A program made the translations under genes and the position numbers. DNA of 18,249 nucleotides from Nitrospirae bacterium CG2_30_53_67. Its GTDB lineage: Bacteria; CG2-30-53-67. The stretch lies in NCBI GenBank assembly GCA_001873285.1, contig MNYV01000113.1, positions 1 to 18,249 on the forward strand, given 5' to 3'. This document shows, one piece after another, positions 7,429 to 14,300 of the stretch. The stretch's first letter is position 1, and each line of letters opens with the position of its first letter. The notes below the pieces were generated by a model. That model had not been told where the DNA came from. It did no database searches and was given only the letters and a program-made list of their open reading frames with translations.

Positions 7429-7577
7429 TAACAAAATAAATTTTCTTGCATTTTGTCCTCCTATTCGATAATAATCAGTTACTAATAAAGAGCAGAAACG
7501 TCCCGATCCGGATCTGCATCCCGGTCAGGATCATTAGAACATTGGCTGCACGGTGTGTGTATCAGGAAGAGAGAACA

Positions 7578-8072
7578 ATGTCCGTGAAAAACAGGCTTCT
7601 TCGATTACTGATCCTATCTGTTCTTATATCGGTCCTGCTGCCCGCATGTGCCGGGATCCGTATGCGGACACAGGCCCCTTACGTCAGTCTCTCGGATCTG
7701 CAGGTCCGAGAGATCGGCCTTTTTGAGCAGCGCTACCGGCTGAAGCTTCGCATACAAAATCCCAACAGCTTTGCCCTTCCGATCTCCGGCATGAATTATC
7801 AGCTTCATATCAACGGCAAGAAGTTTGCCGGCGGCGTGAGCCGGCAGCCGGTCACCATCCCGGCATTCGGCGAAGCACTCGCGGATGTGGACGTGATCAG
7901 TGATGTAGGAAGCCTCCTCCAACAATTCAGCGGGCTGACATCGGGGCATGTGCAGAAGGTGAGCTATCGCCTTTCCGGAAGCATCAGTCTGGCGCACAGC
8001 GTGCTGAAGCTTCCCTTCGAATACAAAGGAGAGGTGGACCTGAATTTCGGCAGCCCGGAGAGCACGCATTGA
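7578..8072 (+). CDS. LEA14-like (WHy domain) lipoprotein
   Basis: 164 residues from ATG 7578, preceded by AGGAAGAGAG. The frame is open upstream, but only this start gives a signal peptide. A hydrophobic segment (LLILSVLISVLLPAC) ends in a plausible lipobox with Cys at the LPAC position. The remainder is a LEA type 2/water-stress domain: VREIGLFEQRYRLKLRIQNPNSFALPISGMNYQLHINGKKFAGG, then the second half with VSYRLSGSISL and LPFEYKGEVDL. Family members are beta-sandwich proteins associated with desiccation or stress protection. It should be anchored to a periplasmic membrane face. It diverges from the hyd operon. Confidence 0.83.
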   Translation: MSVKNRLLRLLILSVLISVLLPACAGIRMRTQAPYVSLSDLQVREIGLFEQRYRLKLRIQNPNSFALPISGMNYQLHINGKKFAGGVSRQPVTIPAFGEALADVDVISDVGSLLQQFSGLTSGHVQKVSYRLSGSISLAHSVLKLPFEYKGEVDLNFGSPESTH

Positions 8073-8078
8073 GGTCGC

Positions 8079-8097
8079 GATTCACTGGTTGTGAATC
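8079..8097. repeat. Short hairpin after the LEA14-like gene
   Basis: GATTCAC-TGGTT-GTGAATC is a perfect 7-bp stem 6 nt after the stop codon. No U-run follows, so termination is doubtful; it may protect the transcript end. Confidence 0.4.
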
Positions 8098-8165
8098 TGC
8101 TGTCTGTAAGATAAAATAAAAGAGAAAAATGGACTGATATAAGACTTCGCATGAGGTGAATCATC

Positions 8166-9230
8166 ATGAAATATACATTTTTCTATTTTGCGATCATGTT
8201 TCTAACATTGATGGTCGCCCCTTATCCCCAGGAAGCGGAAGCCGGTCCTTCCCAGGGGAGTGAGGGACTTCAAAAAGCGACGTTTGCAGGAGGATGCTTC
8301 TGGTGCATGGAAAAACCCTTTGAATCATTGGAAGGGGTGATCTCAGTCACATCCGGTTATACCGGCGGGACCACCAAGGATCCGACGTATGAGACCTATG
8401 CAGACGGAGGCCACTTGGAGGCTGTGGAGATCGTCTATGATCCGGAGAAGATTTCCTACAAGGACCTCCTCGATCTATTCTGGCGGCAGATCGATCCGAC
8501 AGATCCCGGCGGCCAGTTTGTGGACCGGGGGAAACAGTACTCCACGGCCATCTTCTACCATGACGAAGAGCAGAAAAGGCTGGCCGAGCAGTCGCGAAAG
8601 GAGCTGGAGGCGAAGAATCTTTACGGCAAACCCATTGTGACGCCGATCCTGCCTCCTCCCGCCTTTTACAGGGCCGAAGAATATCATCAGGATTACTACA
8701 AGAAGAATCCGCTGCGGTATAAGTACTACCGGAGCCGTTCGGGTCGGGATCAGTTTCTGGAGAAGATCTGGGGCAAGGAGAGAAAGCAAGGGAAACCAGC
8801 GGTGGGTGAATTGAAGAAAAAACTGACACCACTGCAGTACAAGGTCACCCAGGAGGAGGGGACCGAGCAGGCCTTTTCCAATGAGTACTGGGATAACAAG
8901 AAGGCGGGGATATATGTGGATATCGTATCCGGCGAGCCCCTCTTCAGCTCTATAGATAAATATGATTCCGGCACAGGCTGGCCGAGTTTCACCAAGCCGC
9001 TGGCGCCGGAGAACATTGTGGAGAGAAAAGATACCAGGCTCTTTACGGTCCGCACCGAGGTCCGAAGCAGGGAGGCTGATTCACACCTCGGCCATATTTT
9101 TGATGACGGACCCGCTCCGGCAGGCCTTCGCTATTGCATCAACTCCGCTGCACTCCGGTTCATCCCGGTTGAAGACCTGGACAAAGAGGGTTATGGCGAA
9201 TTCATGAAATTATTTAAAGAGAAGAAATAG
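8166..9230 (+). CDS. msrAB: Secreted bifunctional methionine sulfoxide reductase MsrA-MsrB
   Basis: 354 residues. A signal peptide ([20 protein letters not shown]... AEAG) sends it out of the cytoplasm. The MsrA domain (about 37-195) has catalytic Cys44 in [14 protein letters not shown] plus the EYHQDYY motif. The MsrB domain (about 217-345) has SGTGWPSF, the [11 protein letters not shown] motif and catalytic Cys324 in [11 protein letters not shown]. The structural zinc cysteines of typical MsrB are missing: [15 protein letters not shown] stands where one CxxC would be. This zinc-free form resembles the PilB-type fusion, but no thioredoxin domain is attached. It repairs both S- and R-methionine sulfoxide in the envelope. 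GAGGTGA lies before the ATG. The spacing to lemA suggests co-transcription. Confidence 0.95.
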   Translation: MKYTFFYFAIMFLTLMVAPYPQEAEAGPSQGSEGLQKATFAGGCFWCMEKPFESLEGVISVTSGYTGGTTKDPTYETYADGGHLEAVEIVYDPEKISYKDLLDLFWRQIDPTDPGGQFVDRGKQYSTAIFYHDEEQKRLAEQSRKELEAKNLYGKPIVTPILPPPAFYRAEEYHQDYYKKNPLRYKYYRSRSGRDQFLEKIWGKERKQGKPAVGELKKKLTPLQYKVTQEEGTEQAFSNEYWDNKKAGIYVDIVSGEPLFSSIDKYDSGTGWPSFTKPLAPENIVERKDTRLFTVRTEVRSREADSHLGHIFDDGPAPAGLRYCINSAALRFIPVEDLDKEGYGEFMKLFKEKK

Positions 9231-9257
9231 GAATTATTCAATCATATGGAGGGCGCC

Positions 9258-9842
9258 ATGAAAAAGTATTTACTTTTTGTTCTGTTCGCCGCTCTACTGG
9301 CCGGCATGGGGGGATGCGGTTACAACCGGATCCAGGCGAATGAAGAGGCGGTCAAGGCGGCATGGGGGGACGTGGAGTCCGCCTACCAGAGAAGGAGTGA
9401 TCTGATCCCGAATCTGGTGGAGGTCGTCAAGGGATACGCAGCACATGAAAAGGAAACCCTTACGGAGATTACAAACGCACGGGCCAGGGTGGGGAGCATA
9501 CAGATGTCCAAGGACATGCTCAATGACCCGCAGGCCTTTGCGCAATTTCAGGAGGCACAGGCCTCCATGAGCAGCGCTCTTGCAAGACTGATGGTGGTGG
9601 TGGAGAACTACCCGGACCTCAAGGCCAACCAGAACTTCCTGGACCTTCAGCACCAGCTCGAAGGCACGGAAAACAGGATCAATGTTGCACGCTCTCGTTA
9701 CAATCAAGCAGTAGAGGCGTTTAATACGTCGATCCGGATCTTTCCGAACAACCTCACCAATTCATTGCTTCTGCACCTGAAACTCAAAGAGCCATTCAAG
9801 GCTGAGGCGGGCGCTGAAAAGGCGCCGAAGGTTAAATTCTGA
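9258..9842 (+). CDS. lemA: LemA family lipoprotein
   Basis: 194 residues from ATG 9258; GGAGG sits 5 nt upstream and overlaps an earlier in-frame ATG (9246), which is therefore unlikely. The signal peptide [20 protein letters not shown] ends in a good lipobox. The LemA core follows: [41 protein letters not shown], then a long helical region including [25 protein letters not shown]. The family is coiled-coil-rich and of unknown biochemical role. It is often next to TPM-domain proteins, as here. It is probably in one operon with msrAB upstream and the two TPM genes downstream (3-nt gap). Confidence 0.94.
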   Translation: MKKYLLFVLFAALLAGMGGCGYNRIQANEEAVKAAWGDVESAYQRRSDLIPNLVEVVKGYAAHEKETLTEITNARARVGSIQMSKDMLNDPQAFAQFQEAQASMSSALARLMVVVENYPDLKANQNFLDLQHQLEGTENRINVARSRYNQAVEAFNTSIRIFPNNLTNSLLLHLKLKEPFKAEAGAEKAPKVKF

Positions 9843-9845
9843 GAC

Positions 9846-10712
9846 ATGAAGCAGACTTTTTTGATCATTCTCTTTTCATGTGTGGTCCTGACTTCTGTTT
9901 CCCATGCGCTCGATGCGCCGAAACTTCAGGGCCATGTCAATGATGATGCCGGCATGATCTCTGCTTCAGTCAGGGCTGAGCTGGAGAATGAGCTCATCTC
10001 TTTTGAAAAAACGGACTCGACGCAGATCGTCATTCTAACCATCCCATCTCTTGAAGGGGAGGGGATCGAGGAATTCAGCATCAAGGTCGCCGAGGCGTGG
10101 AAGATCGGCCGGCAGGGGAGAGACAACGGCGTCATCTTCGTGGTCTCAAAGGAGGATAGAAAGATGAGGATCGAGGTCGGACGCGGCCTCGAAGGAAGTT
10201 TGACCGATCTCATGGCCGGGAGGATCATTGACCTCGTGGTCAAGCCTCGGTTCAAACGGGGAGACTTTGACGGAGGTTTTGTCGCAGGGGTCTCTTCATT
10301 GATCGACGCGGTCAGAGGAGAATACAAGGCGGACGAAAATCACCGCCCGCAGAAGCACGACGATTTCGGACCATTCACGACGCTCCTCATGTATGGCCTC
10401 TTTGTCGTTCTTTTTCTCGGAAGCATCTCCCGGTTTCTGGGCGGGATATCAGGGGCCATAGGCCTGCCTCTTCTCGCGTATCTTACCTTTTCCGTTTCCG
10501 GTCTTTTTTTGCTCATGATTCTCGGCATCCTGGGTTTAGCCGCAGGACTGCTGCTTCCCATGCTTTTTTCTTCAACGGGGCCTCTCGGGACCGGCGGTTT
10601 CCGGCCGGGCGGAGGATTCTACGGCGGCGGAGGCGGGTCCTGGGGGAGCGGCGGCGGCTTCAGCGGCGGGGGAGGGTCCTTCGAAGGAGGCGGCTCCTCG
10701 GGGAGTTGGTGA
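9846..10712 (+). CDS. TPM domain protein with Gly-rich tail (YgcG family)
   Basis: 288 residues. The signal peptide (MKQTFLIILFSCVVLTSVSHA) is followed by a TPM domain, roughly residues 28-158: VNDDAGMIS... TDSTQIVILTIPSLEGEGIEEFSIKVAEAWKIGRQGRDNGVIFVVSKEDRKMRIEVGRGLEG. Two membrane segments follow (about 177-198 and 205-245), then a Gly/Ser-rich C-terminus with repeated GGGG blocks. TPM domains have been called phosphatase-like, and some act in photosystem II repair in plants, but the bacterial function is not settled. The topology puts the TPM domain in the periplasm. It overlaps the next gene by one base. Confidence 0.92.
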   Translation: MKQTFLIILFSCVVLTSVSHALDAPKLQGHVNDDAGMISASVRAELENELISFEKTDSTQIVILTIPSLEGEGIEEFSIKVAEAWKIGRQGRDNGVIFVVSKEDRKMRIEVGRGLEGSLTDLMAGRIIDLVVKPRFKRGDFDGGFVAGVSSLIDAVRGEYKADENHRPQKHDDFGPFTTLLMYGLFVVLFLGSISRFLGGISGAIGLPLLAYLTFSVSGLFLLMILGILGLAAGLLLPMLFSSTGPLGTGGFRPGGGFYGGGGGSWGSGGGFSGGGGSFEGGGSSGSW

Positions 10713-11350
10713 TGAAGCATTTCAAAGCGGATCAATTTTTCACGAGTACAGAAAAAGAAAAGATCAGGAATACTACTATGGATATCGAAGCCCGGACCAT
10801 CGGCGAAGTCGCCGTTGTGGTCTTTGACAGCAGCGACCCCTATCTCGAAGCCGAGGCCATAGGCGGTATGCTCATCGGGAGCCTCTTGTCATTGGCGGTG
10901 ACGGGTTCCTTTTTTCATGCATCGTTATGGTGGTTCATCCCGCTCAGCTTCTTATGCTTCTTCCCCTCACGAACCCTTGTGAAAAAAATCCCTGCGGTTA
11001 AGGCCGCATTCATAGGGGCCCGCAGGAAGGATCACGCCGTAGAACAGATGGCGCTTCGGGTATTTTACGAAAAGGGGCTATATAAAACAAAAAAGAGCAC
11101 AGCAGTGCTCTTCTTTCTCTCGCTTCTGGAGCGAAAGGTATGGGTCCTTGCTGATCAGGGAATCCATGAAAAGATCGGGCAGGAGAGACTGGATACGTTT
11201 GCAAGGACCGTCTCTCAGGGGGTCAAAGAGGGCCGCTCCTGCGATGCCCTCTGCAAGGCCATGGAGGATGCCGGCGCCCTCCTTGCAAAACATTTCCCGG
11301 TTACGCCCGGGGATACCAACGAACTGCCGGATGAGGTGATCACAGAATAA
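10712..11350 (+). CDS. Second TPM domain membrane protein
   Basis: 212 residues from ATG 10712, which shares its A with the preceding TGA; GGGAG lies 6 nt upstream. In-frame TTG and GTG codons just before are possible but less likely. It lacks a signal peptide. The N-terminus (FTSTEKEKIRNTTMDIEARTIGEVAVVVFDSSDPYLEAEAIG) is the start of a TPM domain. Two hydrophobic segments interrupt it (about residues 55-90), and the rest (KTKKSTAVLFFLSLLERKVWVLADQGIHEKI) is the second half. This short form regularly follows a lemA/YgcG pair. The three genes probably form a membrane complex of unknown role. Confidence 0.87.
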   Translation: MKHFKADQFFTSTEKEKIRNTTMDIEARTIGEVAVVVFDSSDPYLEAEAIGGMLIGSLLSLAVTGSFFHASLWWFIPLSFLCFFPSRTLVKKIPAVKAAFIGARRKDHAVEQMALRVFYEKGLYKTKKSTAVLFFLSLLERKVWVLADQGIHEKIGQERLDTFARTVSQGVKEGRSCDALCKAMEDAGALLAKHFPVTPGDTNELPDEVITE

Positions 11351-11402
11351 TATGGGGAAACCTTCCTGTTTCTTTTGAAACTTCTAACGGGGCTATAGAT
11401 GG

Positions 11403-11431
11403 TTGACAATTCGAAATGCTGCTGTTAGGCT
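11403..11431 (+). promoter_or_regulatory. Possible promoter of the hemolysin III gene
   Basis: A perfect TTGACA (11403-11408) is followed by a 17-nt spacer and TAGGCT, a poor -10 (three of six). It lies about 67 nt before the ATG. The call rests mostly on the -35. Confidence 0.3.
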
Positions 11432-11497
11432 TTGGCATGTTCATGTTGCGGATGGCGAGGGGCCGGACCCGAAAGGTATTTACGAAGTGTGGTGTGA

Positions 11498-12115
11498 ATG
11501 GATAAGGGAGAGCGTTTTAACAGCATCAGCCACCTCATTGGCGCAGCGGCCGCGCTTGCCGGCCTGGTGATCCTGGTTGTACTGGCTTCTCGTCAGGGTG
11601 ATGTGTGGAAGATCGTAAGCTTCAGCATATACGGAACCGCCCTCTTTTTGCTGTATGCGTTTTCAGCGCTTTACCACAGTCTGAGCGGGAAGGCAAAAAA
11701 GGTCTTTCGCACACTTGATCACCACGCGATCTATCTCCTGATTGCCGGCACCTATACCCCGTTCACCCTGGTTACCCTTCGCGGCGCCTGGGGCTGGTCA
11801 ATATTCGGTGTGATCTGGGCACTGGCAATCCTGGGGATCGTGCTGGATTCGCTTCCCCAAAAGGGGCGCCGAGTCCTGCCGGTGGTCATTTATCTTCTCA
11901 TGGGCTGGCTCGTCCTGATGGCGATCGGGCCCCTGTTGCGGGCTTTGCCTCCATGGGGATTCGTCTGGCTGCTGTCGGGAGGGGTCTTCTATACGGCGGG
12001 TGTGGTTTTTTATGCACTGGACAAGAGGGTGCGTCATTTCCATGGGATCTGGCATCTGTTTGTGCTGGCGGGGAGCCTCAGCCATTTTTTTGCCGTGCTT
12101 TTTTGCATCGTTTGA
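11498..12115 (+). CDS. trhA: Hemolysin III / TrhA family membrane protein (PAQR superfamily)
   Basis: 205 residues with seven predicted membrane helices. Family motifs in order are ERFNSISHLIG at the N-terminus, ALYHSLSG (first zinc-site His), LDHHAIYLLIAGTYTPF, and HFHGIWHLFVLAGSLSHFF near the C-terminus with the HxxxH-type histidines. PAQR proteins carry a zinc site in the membrane. The bacterial branch has been linked to hemolysis in a few species and to membrane-energetics homeostasis in others. The start has only a weak Shine-Dalgarno (GTGTGGTGTGA). It is monocistronic unless the small ORFs downstream are real. Confidence 0.92.
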   Translation: MDKGERFNSISHLIGAAAALAGLVILVVLASRQGDVWKIVSFSIYGTALFLLYAFSALYHSLSGKAKKVFRTLDHHAIYLLIAGTYTPFTLVTLRGAWGWSIFGVIWALAILGIVLDSLPQKGRRVLPVVIYLLMGWLVLMAIGPLLRALPPWGFVWLLSGGVFYTAGVVFYALDKRVRHFHGIWHLFVLAGSLSHFFAVLFCIV

Positions 12116-12153
12116 ACAGGGATAGACAGAGCGAACATGAAGGAGGGAGCATC

Positions 12154-12183
12154 ATGAAGAGATCGAAAGAATTCGTCCCATGA
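12154..12183 (+). CDS. Nine-codon ORF with a strong ribosome site (possible leader peptide)
   Basis: AGGAGG (12141-12146) is placed 7 nt before an ATG that encodes MKRSKEFVP and then TGA. The quality of the ribosome site is out of proportion to such a short frame. The stop overlaps the ATG of the next small ORF. It may be a leader peptide or what remains of a gene after a frameshift. I cannot assign a function. Confidence 0.3.
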   Translation: MKRSKEFVP

Positions 12184-12266
12184 TCTTCAATCCTGAAGTC
12201 CGAAGCTATCACGGTATTGGCGGATTTATCGGGAAGGCATTTGAGATCGGGAAGAGACAGTCATGA
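12180..12266 (+). CDS. 28-codon ORF overlapping the nine-codon ORF
   Basis: It encodes MIFNPEVRSYHGIGGFIGK and ends in EIGKRQS. Its ATG overlaps the previous TGA (ATGA), and its own TGA overlaps another ATG (12263) whose frame runs into the fold-back repeat. A single frameshift would join the nine-codon ORF to this one, so a broken small gene disrupted near copy B is a reasonable alternative. I do not recognise the family. Confidence 0.27.
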   Translation: MIFNPEVRSYHGIGGFIGKAFEIGKRQS

Positions 12267-12337
12267 CCAATAAGGGGGTCCTGCAGAGAGCGCGGCGCGG
12301 GCAGTGCCGCAGGTTCCCCACCCTCGTATCATCCCTC

Positions 12338-12501
12338 AGTGGTCCTGTTCGTAAATATGGTGAAGTACCGAGAGGGTCGTAGGGCGGTCTCATCAAGGCG
12401 CGCGACTGAGGCGTACCCCTCTGGTACACCGCAAGGAGCGGAACTTTGATCCGACCGCCCTACGACCCTCGAATGCCACCGTATTTACGAACAGGACCAC
12501 T
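12338..12501 (+). repeat. Fold-back (MITE-like) repeat, copy B
   Basis: A 164-bp element with nested inverted repeats. The outer 26 nt match at 24 positions (AGTGGTCCTGTTCGTAAATA at the left end, its complement at the right). The inner 18 nt are perfectly complementary (GAGGGTCGTAGGGCGGTC at 12372-12389 against 12453-12470). The core between them (about 63 nt) is shared with copy A, which lies in the opposite orientation. No transposase is encoded. As RNA the arms could form a ~50-bp hairpin. Confidence 0.85.
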
Positions 12502-12514
12502 TAGACGATTCTGC

Positions 12515-12543
12515 TTGACAGCATGGCCCCAAAGCTGTTACAG
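12515..12543 (+). promoter_or_regulatory. Putative promoter of the first DEAD-box helicase gene
   Basis: TTGACA (12515-12520) is followed by an 18-nt spacer (to 12538) and TACAGT (12539-12544, four of six). The element lies 14 bp beyond repeat copy B. A transcript would start near 12551, giving a leader of about 90 nt. Confidence 0.55.
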
Positions 12544-12590
12544 TAGTTTCCATAATCGCTGTTCCTGGATAAAAAACGAAATCATCGTAG

Positions 12591-12619
12591 AGCCCCGGAA
12601 TGCATCCGGGGCTTTTTTT
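12591..12619 (+). terminator. Terminator-like hairpin inside the helicase leader (possible attenuator)
   Basis: AGCCCCGGA-ATGCA-TCCGGGGCT is a perfect 9-bp stem with a 5-nt loop followed by a run of seven T. It ends only ~24 nt before the helicase ATG, between the putative promoter and the gene. It cannot serve trhA alone if the promoter at 12515 is real. Either it attenuates the helicase or it ends a short ~68-nt RNA. Confidence 0.85.
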
Positions 12620-12642
12620 ATGGAACAAGAAAGAAGGAGTTT

Positions 12643-13959
12643 ATGGATTTCAACGCATTCGAGTTAAACCCCCACGTCGCGGCCGGGGTCAAGGCCGCGG
12701 GTTATGCCACACCGACGCCGATCCAGGCGCAGGCTATTCCCAAGGTCATGCAGGGGCGGGACGTCATGGGCCTGGCACAGACCGGAACCGGCAAGACCGC
12801 TGCCTTCGTGCTGCCCATTCTGCACCGGTTGATGCAGGGAAGCCGGGGACACGTCCGAGCCCTGGTCGTCGCTCCTACCCGGGAGCTGGCCGAACAGACA
12901 CACGAGGCCATCGGGAAGCTCGGTCGGGATACCCGCATCCGGAGCGTCACGATTTACGGCGGCGTGAACATCAATCCACAGCTGCAAAAACTGAGAAAGG
13001 GCGCTGAGATCGTCGTGGCCTGCCCCGGCAGGCTTCTCGATCACATCGGCCAGGGGACCATTGATCTCAGCCGTCTGGAAGTGCTGGTCCTCGACGAGGC
13101 GGACCAGATGTTCGACATGGGTTTTCTGCCGGACATCCGGCGGATCATGAAACACCTCCCCCGGAAGCGGCAGACTCTGCTCTTTTCAGCCACCATGCCC
13201 GATGAGATCCGGAGCCTGGCTCAGTCGGTCCTGAACGACCCGGTTACGGTCCAGGTGGGCAAGACCGCCCCGGCGGTCACCGTCAGTCACGCCCTCTACC
13301 CGGTCGAACCGCACCTCAAGACGGCCTTGCTGCTTGAGCTTCTGCGCCAAACCGACACCGAGTCGGTGCTGGTGTTCACCCGCACCAAGCACCGCGCTAA
13401 GCGTCTGGGGGAACATCTGGCCAAGGCCGGCTACCGGGCCGCCTCGCTGCAGGGTAACCTTTCGCAGTCTCGGCGGCAGGCCGCGCTGGACGGCTTCCGT
13501 GACGGCACGTACCAGATCCTGGTGGCGACCGACATCGCGGCGCGCGGGATCGACGTCACCCAGATCTCTCACGTTATCAACTACGACATCCCCAACACCA
13601 CCGATGCCTATATCCATCGCATCGGCCGGACCGGCCGTGTCGCCCGAAGCGGCGATGCGTACACCCTGGTGAGCGGTGACGATACGAATATGGTGCGGGG
13701 CATTGAGCGGATCCTTGGCAGCCCGGTCGACCGCCGAACCGTGGCCGGCTTCGACTACAATGTCCCGGCGCCCAGAAAGAACAACGAGTTTGCCCGCCAG
13801 CCCAGGCAGCAGGCTCCGGTCCGAAAAGCAGCCCGGCCGCAGAAGGCCGCCGCACAGAAAAATACTCCTGCACAGATAAGAACCGGGAAGCCAAAATTTG
13901 TCTGGAGAAGCGGGGAGCACCAGCGAGGGCAACGGCTTCGCAACGGAATCAGGCCCTGA
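12643..13959 (+). CDS. DEAD-box ATP-dependent RNA helicase (RhlE/DeaD-like), first copy
   Basis: 438 residues with the full helicase core. The Q motif is in YATPTPIQAQAIP, motif I AQTGTGKT (Lys51), Ia PTRELAEQ, II DEAD at 151-154, III SAT, V ATDIAARGID and VI HRIGRTGR. The C-terminal ~70 residues are basic and low complexity (RQPRQQAPVRKAARPQKAAAQKN), a typical RNA-tethering tail. It unwinds RNA duplexes with ATP, in roles such as ribosome assembly, mRNA decay or cold adaptation. GAAGGAG precedes the ATG by 5-6 nt. A terminator-like hairpin lies in the leader. A second, different DEAD-box gene follows with its own promoter. Confidence 0.95.
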   Translation: MDFNAFELNPHVAAGVKAAGYATPTPIQAQAIPKVMQGRDVMGLAQTGTGKTAAFVLPILHRLMQGSRGHVRALVVAPTRELAEQTHEAIGKLGRDTRIRSVTIYGGVNINPQLQKLRKGAEIVVACPGRLLDHIGQGTIDLSRLEVLVLDEADQMFDMGFLPDIRRIMKHLPRKRQTLLFSATMPDEIRSLAQSVLNDPVTVQVGKTAPAVTVSHALYPVEPHLKTALLLELLRQTDTESVLVFTRTKHRAKRLGEHLAKAGYRAASLQGNLSQSRRQAALDGFRDGTYQILVATDIAARGIDVTQISHVINYDIPNTTDAYIHRIGRTGRVARSGDAYTLVSGDDTNMVRGIERILGSPVDRRTVAGFDYNVPAPRKNNEFARQPRQQAPVRKAARPQKAAAQKNTPAQIRTGKPKFVWRSGEHQRGQRLRNGIRP

Positions 13960-13982
13960 GTGTAAATTAGATAAAAAACTTC

Positions 13983-14010
13983 TTGCTATTTATGATTTAA
14001 TCTGTATAAT
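13983..14010 (+). promoter_or_regulatory. Promoter of the second DEAD-box helicase gene
   Basis: TTGCTA (13983-13988), a 16-nt spacer and a perfect TATAAT (14005-14010). It lies 24 bp after the first helicase and implies a leader of nearly 290 nt before the next start codon. Confidence 0.7.
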
Positions 14011-14016
14011 GCCTCA

Positions 14017-14300
14017 CGACTGTAGTTTAACATCCTGGCAGGACGTTGTCGGAATCCATTTAAGGCTCTCGCCATTCACCTGTCATGTTCATCGATCACT
14101 GACCCATCTTGCTTTCAGTTTCCACTCTGAAATTGCATCAGCACCTATGGTTGGCGAACGATGTGGTTATGCCGGTCATATTTTGTGCTGGCGCCGTCTT
14201 TTTTGTCATAGACATCAGGATATCCCTGCGGCCCACACACCAACCGAACCGATTTCCGTGCCGGAGCGAGTGTTTCCGGGCAGGAAACCAAAGGAGCAGA
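14017..14300 (+). promoter_or_regulatory. Long untranslated leader of the second DEAD-box helicase
   Basis: About 285 nt with no supported gene. It contains a weak GCCGG... CTGGC stem followed by GCCGTCTTTTTT (14171-14206 region). A clean GTTTCC-GGGCA-GGAAAC hairpin (14272-14288) ends just before the Shine-Dalgarno AAGGAG. Long structured leaders are usual for cold-shock helicase mRNAs; control here is inferred. The helicase frame is open through part of this stretch, but no ribosome site supports an earlier start. Confidence 0.5.

Noticed and set aside
13186-13932. A 248-codon minus-strand frame inside the first helicase
   Set aside because: The plus strand carries all DEAD-box motifs; this is a shadow frame with no ribosome site.
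14109-14300. A 64-codon N-terminal extension of the second helicase
   Set aside because: The family begins at MSFSHFKL, AAGGAG directly precedes ATG 14301, and the extension contains hairpins and no ribosome site.
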